Shown in pieces: positions 34,955 to 41,431 of a stretch of 64,000 nt of DNA. The notes beneath the pieces were generated by a model. The model was not told the origin of the DNA and did not search any database. It saw only the letters and a program-made list of their open reading frames with translations. Numbering within the stretch: position 1 is the first letter of the stretch; every line of letters starts with the position of its first letter. The position numbers and the translations under genes are program-made. The DNA is from Hominenteromicrobium mulieris (lineage in GTDB: Bacteria; Bacillota; Clostridia; Oscillospirales; Acutalibacteraceae). The stretch lies in assembly GCF_020687165.1 (NCBI RefSeq), contig NZ_JAJEQC010000008.1. One strand, given 5' to 3'.

Positions 34955-35527
34955 TCCTCTTCCACCCCTGAAGTGCTCCATTTCCCTTATTCTTTCCTAT
35001 ATACTGGAATATCGGCAAAACCGCTGCACTTTTAAAAATATCAAATACAGAGCATTTCCTATAACGCTCTGTATAATTGCCGCAGGGCTTCTTGTAGCCG
35101 CCTTTGAGGTTCAACCACAAGATATAGGACTCGATCGTTGGCGTCCTTACGCGCGAAAGCCAAAATAAAATCAACGAGTTTTCAACATTTCACACAGAGT
35201 TTTCAACTGCTCTGTGGACGAAATTCAATTTTCCACACTCTCCACAATTCCTCCACATCAATTTTCGCAAAACTTTCGCGCGATTTTCACCTGTCCAAAG
35301 CCACTTTTTGGAGTTTCCAACTTTTTCACACCCTCTACGACTACTGCTATAACTTATACTTAAAATAAATATAAAAAAGGACCGCAAGCTTACTCCTTCC
35401 ACATCTCCGCACCCAAAAACACATAGAAATGTGAAAAACCAAAATGCGCGGTAAAACTTTCGCGGTCCAAAATGCTAAACAAAAAGCCAAAACCACAAAA
35501 CCGCGCAGAAAGGAAGAACTTATCCAC
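34955..35527. other. Probable oriC (dnaA-dnaN intergenic region)
   Basis: The region holds DnaA-box-like 9-mers (TTTTCCACA at 35229-35237; CTCTCCACA at 35238; TCCTCCACA at 35249; TTTTTCACA at 35322-35330). It also holds an inverted CACAGAG/CTCTGTG pair (35193-35199, 35210-35216) and two identical GAGTTTTCAAC 11-mers 21 bp apart (35176 and 35197). A DnaA-trio-like tract (35335-35361) leads into an AT-rich stretch (35345-35383) suited to unwinding. A perfect TTATCCACA lies at 35520-35528. It lies where gene orientation switches from mainly minus to mainly plus. Confidence 0.8.
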
Positions 35528-35528
35528 A
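35520..35528 (+). promoter_or_regulatory. Perfect DnaA box overlapping the dnaN start
   Basis: TTATCCACA matches the consensus at all nine positions. Its last A is the first base of the dnaN start codon and it lies between the Shine-Dalgarno sequence and the ATG. Confidence 0.75.
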
Positions 35529-36634
35529 TGAAATTCACCGTAGAAAAAAGATTGTTGAACGAAGCCGTAACCAATCTGCAAAGAGCGGTTTCCTCCAAAA
35601 CTTCCATTCCGGCGCTCGAAGGCATCCTTATCCGCAGCGAAGAAAACCGCCTCATTTTGACCGCTTACGATCTTGAAATCGGCATGCAGACCGAGCTACC
35701 CGCCATCATTTCCGCGCCGGGCGCGATCATCCTCACCGCAAAGCTGTTCGCCGAAATCGTCCGCCGTTCACCGGACGAGGACATCACCATCGACGTGGAC
35801 GATCGCAACACCGCCACTATCACCTCCGGCGTGAGCTGCTTTACCATCATCGGTATGGATTCGGCAGAATTCCCGGAGCTGCCGAAAATCACCGATGCCG
35901 ATACAATCAAAATGCCGCAGGAACTCTTAAAAAGTATGATTCGCCAGACGCTTTTCGCCGTCGCAGACAGCACCGCAAAGCCGATCCATCAGGGCAGTTT
36001 GTTCAAAATTGAAAGCGGAAATTTAGATGTTGTGTCGGTTGACGGCTACCGGTTGGCCCTGCGCCGCGAGGCGATTAACTACGCGAACAATACCGAATTT
36101 GTCGTTCCTGGAAAGACACTTTCTGAAGTACTCAAGCTCTTAAAGGACAGCGAGGGCGAAGTGGAGATTTGTCCGAGCCGCCGCCACATTTTGTTCCGCA
36201 TTGATAATTATACGGTTATTTCCGCTTTGCTCGAGGGCGAATTCCTCGATTATAAATCGGCACTGCCGAAGGATAAAAAAACCGAAGTTACGGTTTCCAC
36301 TCGTACGATGATCGAAAGTGTCGAGCGCGTTTCGCTTCTCATCACCGACCGTCTGAAAAGCCCGGTGCGCTGCGTGATTGGCGAAGACACCGTCAAGCTT
36401 TTCTGCACCACCACCATGGGCCGTGCCACCGACCAGATTTCAGCGGAAATTTCCGGAGACCAGCTTGAAATCGGTTTCAATAACAAATATTTACTCGATG
36501 CACTCCGCGCGGCGGAGACCGACGAAGTTCGACTGCAGCTCGGCGGCCCGATCAGCCCGATGCTCGTTCTGCCGAAGGAGGGCGACGCGTTTTCGTTCCT
36601 CGTCCTGCCGGTGCGGCTGCGCAGCGAAATGTGA
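35528..36634 (+). CDS. dnaN: DNA polymerase III beta subunit (sliding clamp)
   Basis: DnaN forms the ring that holds the replicative polymerase on DNA. The 368-residue protein begins with the typical MKFTVEKRLLNEAV and has three repeated clamp domains of about 120 residues. It ends with the family-like MLVLPKEGDAFSFLVLPVRLR, the conserved C-terminus near the peptide-binding pocket. The ATG at 35528 is chosen on homology and AAGGAAG about 12 bases upstream; a frame extending back to 35444 crosses the DnaA box. Confidence 0.97.
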   Translation: MKFTVEKRLLNEAVTNLQRAVSSKTSIPALEGILIRSEENRLILTAYDLEIGMQTELPAIISAPGAIILTAKLFAEIVRRSPDEDITIDVDDRNTATITSGVSCFTIIGMDSAEFPELPKITDADTIKMPQELLKSMIRQTLFAVADSTAKPIHQGSLFKIESGNLDVVSVDGYRLALRREAINYANNTEFVVPGKTLSEVLKLLKDSEGEVEICPSRRHILFRIDNYTVISALLEGEFLDYKSALPKDKKTEVTVSTRTMIESVERVSLLITDRLKSPVRCVIGEDTVKLFCTTTMGRATDQISAEISGDQLEIGFNNKYLLDALRAAETDEVRLQLGGPISPMLVLPKEGDAFSFLVLPVRLRSEM

Positions 36635-36696
36635 TTGATGTTTCACACGCTGTCTGCTGCTCACGGACAAGTGTTGTGACTTTTGTGAAACATCAA
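36635..36696. repeat. Inverted repeat with split parS halves after dnaN
   Basis: A perfect 13-bp inverted repeat (TTGATGTTTCACA at 36635-36647, its complement at 36684-36696) separated by 36 bp starts immediately after the dnaN stop. Each arm contains one half of a parS palindrome (TGTTTCAC and GTGAAACA). No T-run follows, so it is not an ordinary terminator. Confidence 0.65.
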
Positions 36697-36813
36697 CTTG
36701 TGAAGTTTTGATGCCAAAGTTCAAAGTATAATTTTATACAACTTTATATACAAACAAAACGCGAAGATTTGTATATTAAATTTATCTTTATTTTATAAGG
36801 GATCGAATATATT

Positions 36814-37035
36814 ATGAAAAATGAGATCATCACGATCACAACGGAGTTCATCCGTCTGGATGCACTTTTAAAGCTCGGCGGCGCGTTGGATACCGGCGGG
36901 CAGGCCAAATTCGTCATTCAAAACGGCGAAGTCGAAGTAAACGGCGAAGTCTGCACCATGCGTGGCAAAAAAATGCGCGACGGCGACTATGCCAAATATA
37001 ACGGCGGCCGCTATACGGTAAAAGTGGAGGAATGA
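36814..37035 (+). CDS. yaaA: S4-domain RNA-binding protein YaaA
   Basis: A 73-residue S4-like protein of the YaaA family, linked in Bacillus to ribosome assembly. The sequence ITTEFIRLDALLKLGGALDTGGQAKFVIQNGEVEVNGE contains the S4 motif. Length and position between dnaN and recF are standard. The recF ribosome binding site lies within its last codons. It is probably co-transcribed with recF and remB. Confidence 0.93.
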   Translation: MKNEIITITTEFIRLDALLKLGGALDTGGQAKFVIQNGEVEVNGEVCTMRGKKMRDGDYAKYNGGRYTVKVEE

Positions 37036-37039
37036 GCCG

Positions 37040-38206
37040 GTGAACGTACTGCGCCTCGGCTTTGAAAATTTCCGAAATTTGTGCCCGGGCGAAATTTTTC
37101 CGGGAGAGACCATCAATGTCATTCACGGCAGCAATGCCCAGGGCAAAACGAATTTGCTTGAGGCCATCTGGCTTTTTACGGGCGGACATTCGTTTCGCGG
37201 CACAAAGGATAGTGAGTTGCCGGTTTTAAAAGACGGCAAAAATGCGCCTGCGGCCTCACTTTCCATGACGCTGTTTACAGAAGGACGCGAGCAGGAGCTA
37301 AGGCTCGAACTGCGCGACGGTCGGCGCTCCAGTGTCATCAACGGCGTGGAGAAAAAGACCGGCTCGGCGCTTGTGGGCAAGTTCTGCGCCGTCATTTTTT
37401 CGCCGGAGCATCTTTTGCTCGTCAAAGAAGGCCCTTCGCGCCGCCGTGCGTTTTTAGACGGTGCGTTGTGCCAGTCCCGCCCGGCATTTACGCGCGTTTT
37501 GGCGCATTATAATAAAGCTCTCATGCAGCGCAATGCGCTTTTAAAAGATATTCCGCGTCACCCGGAGCTTATCGATACGCTTGATGTTTGGGACGAGCGC
37601 CTTATTCTGTTCGGCACGGAGGTCGTACAGGAGCGCGCTGCGTTCTGCAAAGATCTGGAGCCGCGTGCGGCGGAAATTTACCGGGGTATCGCGAAAAACA
37701 GGGAGGAAATCACGCTTTCCTACGCGCCGTTTGGCGGTGCAGAGACAAAAACGGAGATTGCCGAGCGGTTTTCCGAAGCGCTGAAAAACGCCAGAAATGC
37801 CGATGCTCGCGCGGGGTTTACGTCCGTCGGCCCGCACAGAGATGATTTGACGCTCACCATAGACGGACTTTCCGCCAGAACGTTCGGTTCGCAGGGGCAG
37901 CAGCGCAGCATCGTGCTGGCGTTAAAGCTTGCGGAAGCCGATATTCTGTACCGAAAAACCGGCGAGCGCCCGGTTATCTTGCTCGATGACGTGATGAGTG
38001 AGCTTGATATGAGCCGCCGCGATTATCTTTTGAATCACCTTGACGGGCGGCAGGTGTTCATCACGTGCTGCGACCCGGAAACTGTGCGCCTGATGGAAAC
38101 GGGACGCGGGTTCTATGTGGAAAAAGGCACGGTGCGGCAGGATACGGACGAAAAAGCAGGGGAAGTGCACGCGGAAAACGAAACGCCGACTTGCGAAAGC
38201 GAGTAA
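37040..38206 (+). CDS. recF: DNA replication and repair protein RecF
   Basis: RecF is an SMC-like ATPase that helps load RecA at gaps. The 388-residue protein has Walker A GSNAQGKTN (30-38) and the late signature and Walker B region (GSQGQQRSIVLALKLAE, then VILLDDVMSELD). It starts with a GTG 4 bp past the yaaA stop, using GGAGG within the end of yaaA. A slightly longer acidic C-terminus (DTDEKAGEVHAENETPTCESE) is non-conserved. Confidence 0.96.
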   Translation: MNVLRLGFENFRNLCPGEIFPGETINVIHGSNAQGKTNLLEAIWLFTGGHSFRGTKDSELPVLKDGKNAPAASLSMTLFTEGREQELRLELRDGRRSSVINGVEKKTGSALVGKFCAVIFSPEHLLLVKEGPSRRRAFLDGALCQSRPAFTRVLAHYNKALMQRNALLKDIPRHPELIDTLDVWDERLILFGTEVVQERAAFCKDLEPRAAEIYRGIAKNREEITLSYAPFGGAETKTEIAERFSEALKNARNADARAGFTSVGPHRDDLTLTIDGLSARTFGSQGQQRSIVLALKLAEADILYRKTGERPVILLDDVMSELDMSRRDYLLNHLDGRQVFITCCDPETVRLMETGRGFYVEKGTVRQDTDEKAGEVHAENETPTCESE

Positions 38207-38232
38207 ACCTGTGGTATGATAAGGAGCATGGT

Positions 38233-38526
38233 ATGTATATTCACCTTGGTATGGGCGTTGTAGTGCGCGAAGAAGACGTCGTGGGCATTTTCGATATGGA
38301 AAACACCACGGTCTCCGGCGCAACGCGCGATTTTTTGAAGCGCGCCCAAAAAGAGAACCTTGTGGAAGACGTGTGCTATGACCTGCCGCGTTCCATTGTG
38401 GTTTGCAGAGACTATATCGGCGGCGAGCGCGTGTATATCACGCAGATTGCCCCGGCCACGCTTTTAAAACGCTCCCGCGCGGAGATCGGCGGCATTGCGC
38501 TGAGACCGCACGCCAAGGGACTGTAA
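38233..38526 (+). CDS. remB: RemB-like protein (DUF370)
   Basis: A 97-residue DUF370 protein. In Bacillus remB (yaaB) lies between recF and gyrB, as here; its paralogue RemA is a DNA-binding regulator of matrix genes. The sequence starts MYIHLGMGVVVREEDVVGIFDMENTTVS, typical of the family, and contains ITQIAPATLLKR. The start at 38233 is supported by AAGGAG 6 bases before; a longer frame from 38065 lies within recF. Function in Clostridia is not known. Confidence 0.92.
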   Translation: MYIHLGMGVVVREEDVVGIFDMENTTVSGATRDFLKRAQKENLVEDVCYDLPRSIVVCRDYIGGERVYITQIAPATLLKRSRAEIGGIALRPHAKGL

Positions 38527-38544
38527 AAGAAAGGAACTTCATTT

Positions 38545-39006
38545 ATGCAGTATTTCGGCATTCCTACCTGTCCGTATTGCAAAAAGCATGTCAACCTTGT
38601 TCGCACGTGGAGATTGAAGCGTGAGGGCGAGTATAAATGCCCGCGCTGCGGCGGTATTTCCAATATCTATCTTTCTCCGCTCGTGTATGTGTTTGCCGTG
38701 CTGGCCATCTGCGCCGGCGTGTGCATCTATTTCTTCCATAAATTCGTTTTGGATGACATCGAGCTGTTCACTTGCCTGCAAATTTTCATCCCGTTTGCGA
38801 TTTTCTTCTTTTTAAGCCTTTTCACGGTGTATTTAAAGCGCCCTGTCATCCGCAGAGTACAACGCGAAGCCCCGCGACCGGCTCCGCAGCGCAGTGCGGA
38901 ACCGGAAAGACGTGCTCCGAGCCGTGACGATACGTTTACGGAGATGAATACGGGCAGATACAGAGAAAATAACGAGCCGGAGCGCAGAGTGGACCGACGC
39001 GTCTGA
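38545..39006 (+). CDS. Zinc-ribbon membrane protein
   Basis: A 153-residue protein that I do not recognise as a named family. Two CxxC pairs (CPYC at about 9-12 and CPRC at about 33-36) form a likely zinc ribbon. Two membrane helices follow (about 47-67 and 77-97). A basic, proline-rich and charged tail (about 100-153) ends in RRVDRRV. The start has AAAGGAA nearby. It follows remB by 18 bp and is probably in the recF-remB transcript, which ends at the terminator near 39145. Its role is unknown. Confidence 0.8.
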   Translation: MQYFGIPTCPYCKKHVNLVRTWRLKREGEYKCPRCGGISNIYLSPLVYVFAVLAICAGVCIYFFHKFVLDDIELFTCLQIFIPFAIFFFLSLFTVYLKRPVIRRVQREAPRPAPQRSAEPERRAPSRDDTFTEMNTGRYRENNEPERRVDRRV

Positions 39007-39027
39007 ATTCTGACGGCAAGTAAAATG

Positions 39028-39105
39028 TAAAGGTCTTTGATTAAACTTTCTTCAGAAAGCTTATAGAGCCTCGGGGCAAAGCCCTGAAAAACAGAAAATC
39101 CACAC
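39028..39105 (+). repeat. Truncated copy C of the multi-hairpin repeat
   Basis: Starting 22 bases after the stop of the zinc-ribbon gene, the first two hairpins of the repeat are present: AAACTTTC-TTCA-GAAAGCTT and CCTCGGGGC-AAA-GCCCTGA. The linker GTCTTTGATT is identical to copy B. The remaining hairpins are missing and a conventional terminator takes their place. Confidence 0.75.
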
Positions 39106-39108
39106 GGA

Positions 39109-39149
39109 AAAGAGCTGCCGAATTGTAATTTACGGGCGGCTCTTTTTGT
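39109..39149 (+). terminator. Terminator of the recF-remB operon
   Basis: A stem of about 12 bp (39109-39120 with 39133-39145, one bulge or mismatch) followed by TTTTTG. Confidence 0.8.
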
Positions 39150-39283
39150 GTTCTTACCGGCCGAAAAACCGCAAAAAAGAGGGGAAAGCGGTGTGCATTT
39201 TCAAATATACACACTTTTGTATGTTTATGCACAAAAAACCGCAGAAAATCTAAGCTTTCAGCGGACATTTTTCAAAAATGACC

Positions 39284-39312
39284 TTGTAAATTTTACCGTT
39301 TTGTACTATACT
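39284..39312 (+). promoter_or_regulatory. Promoter of gyrBA
   Basis: A -35 TTGTAA (39284-39289) and a -10 TATACT (39307-39312) with 17-bp spacing. The leader of about 130 bases contains an imperfect hairpin near 39330-39365 (CGCCTG and CAGGCGG arms). Confidence 0.7.
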
Positions 39313-39448
39313 ATTATATAAAGATAACCGCCTGCGGAACTGTACAAATGAAACAGGCGGCGTTTCTCTTTGAATAGATAGCGAATGAATGTCTTTTATT
39401 TCAAAGGCACAAAAACACATTCGGCGTTTTCGTGCCGAAGAAAGGAAA

Positions 39449-41410
39449 ATGAGAGTTAATATGGATATTAACGAAATGACGCATGTGGATACGAATTACG
39501 ATTCGGATCAAATACAGGTCCTTGAAGGTCTGGAAGCCGTCCGCAAGCGCCCGGGCATGTACATCGGCTCCACCGGTCCGCGCGGCCTGCACCACCTTGT
39601 TTACGAAATCGTAGATAACGCCATCGATGAAGCGCTTGCAGGCTATTGCGACCGCATCGATGTGCGCATCCTGCCCGGCGACATCATCTGCGTACAGGAT
39701 AACGGCCGCGGCGTGCCGGTCGGCGTACAGCACCAGACGGGTCTGCCGGCCGTGACGGTTGTGTACACCATTTTGCACGCCGGCGGCAAGTTCGGCGGCG
39801 GCAGCTATAAAGTTTCCGGCGGTCTGCACGGCGTTGGCGCTTCCGTCGTCAACGCGCTTTCCTCGTGGTTGGAGGTCGAGGTGCGCCAGGGCGGTCACCT
39901 GTACCGCCAGCGCTTCTCACGCGGCAACGCGGAATATGACCTGCAGGATCTCGGCCCCATCGAAAACCCGGAGCAGACAGGTACCATGGTTACGTTTAAG
40001 GCTGACCCCGAGATATTCAAAGAAACCACCGTTTATGATTTTGCCACGCTCGAAACGCGTCTGCGCGAGCAGGCATTTTTGAACGCCGGCGTCAACATCA
40101 TCCTCACCGATGAGCGTGACCCGGAGAACATCAAAAGCGACCGTTTCCACTACGAGGGCGGCGTAGCAAGCTTTGTGGAGTACTTGAACCGCAAAAAAGC
40201 CGTGGAGGTCATCCACCCGGATGTCATTTATTTCTCCGCGACCGCGCCGGACAATAACTCTACCTGCGAAATCGCCATGCAGTATACGGACAGCTTTAAC
40301 GAGCTGATTTTGTCCTTTGCAAACAACATTCACACGGTGGACGGCGGTACGCACGAAGACGGCTTCAAGCGCGCCTTAACGCGCGTGATGAACGATTACG
40401 CAAGAAAGTACAACATCTTAAAGGAAGCCGATAAAAACCTTTCCGGCGAGGATGTGCGCGAGGGCCTCACGTGCGTCATCAGCGTAAAGGTGAAGGAGGC
40501 ACAGTTCGAGGGCCAGACGAAGGGCAAGCTCGGCAATACGGAAATCAGCGGCCTTGTCAGCAATCTGATGAGCGACAAGCTGATGACGTTCCTTGAAGAG
40601 AACCCCGCCGTGGCACGCGCCATTTTCGACAAAGCCATGGCAGCCTCCCGCGCAAGAGAAGCGGCGAGAAAGGCAAGAGACCTTGTGCGCCGCAAATCTG
40701 CGCTCGAAAACGCGACACTGCCCGGCAAGCTCGCAGACTGCCAGTCCCGCAACCCGGAAGAGACCGAAATTTACATCGTCGAGGGCGATTCCGCAGGCGG
40801 CTCCGCAAAGGGCGGCAGAGACCGCAAATTTCAGGCGATTCTCCCCTTGTGGGGTAAAATGCTGAACGTTGAGAAGGCACGCTTAGACCGCGTTTACGGC
40901 AACGATAAGCTCATGCCGGTCATTACGGCACTCGGCACGGGCATCGGCGAAGAGTTCGATTTGAATAAGCTCCGTTACGGCCGCGTCATCATCATGGCCG
41001 ATGCCGATGTCGACGGTTCGCACATCCGCACTTTGCTTTTGACGTTCTTCTACCGCTATATGCGCCCGCTTGTCGAAGAAGGACACGTGTACATCGCACA
41101 GCCGCCGCTGTTCCGCATCACGAAGAATAAGCGCCACTATTACGCGTATTCCGATAACGAGCGCGACGAGATCATGACGCAGCTGCAGAGCGGCTACGAT
41201 ATTCAGCGCTACAAAGGCCTTGGTGAAATGGACTCCGAGCAGCTTTGGGAGACGACCATGAACCCGGAGACCCGCGTCATGCTGCAGGTCACGCCGAGCG
41301 ATGCCGCACAGGCGGACGAAATCTTCACCATTTTGATGGGTGATAAGGTAGAGCCGCGCCGCGAGTTCATTGAGCGCAACGCAAAGTACGTAAAGAATCT
41401 GGACATTTAA
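39449..41410 (+). CDS. gyrB: DNA gyrase subunit B
   Basis: GyrB supplies ATP to the A2B2 gyrase that introduces negative supercoils. The protein of about 653 residues has the GHKL ATPase domain: IVDNAIDEALAG with the catalytic region, and VSGGLHGVGASVVNALS. The transducer and TOPRIM domain follow, with EGDSAGGSAKGGRDR and the metal-binding DADVDGSH. The start is uncertain between ATG 39449 (close AAAGGA) and ATG 39461 (GAGAG 5 bases upstream); the earlier ATG at 39389 has no site. It is 21 bp upstream of gyrA. Confidence 0.97.
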   Translation: MRVNMDINEMTHVDTNYDSDQIQVLEGLEAVRKRPGMYIGSTGPRGLHHLVYEIVDNAIDEALAGYCDRIDVRILPGDIICVQDNGRGVPVGVQHQTGLPAVTVVYTILHAGGKFGGGSYKVSGGLHGVGASVVNALSSWLEVEVRQGGHLYRQRFSRGNAEYDLQDLGPIENPEQTGTMVTFKADPEIFKETTVYDFATLETRLREQAFLNAGVNIILTDERDPENIKSDRFHYEGGVASFVEYLNRKKAVEVIHPDVIYFSATAPDNNSTCEIAMQYTDSFNELILSFANNIHTVDGGTHEDGFKRALTRVMNDYARKYNILKEADKNLSGEDVREGLTCVISVKVKEAQFEGQTKGKLGNTEISGLVSNLMSDKLMTFLEENPAVARAIFDKAMAASRAREAARKARDLVRRKSALENATLPGKLADCQSRNPEETEIYIVEGDSAGGSAKGGRDRKFQAILPLWGKMLNVEKARLDRVYGNDKLMPVITALGTGIGEEFDLNKLRYGRVIIMADADVDGSHIRTLLLTFFYRYMRPLVEEGHVYIAQPPLFRITKNKRHYYAYSDNERDEIMTQLQSGYDIQRYKGLGEMDSEQLWETTMNPETRVMLQVTPSDAAQADEIFTILMGDKVEPRREFIERNAKYVKNLDI

Positions 41411-41431
41411 GCGCGAAAGGATCAGCAAGCA

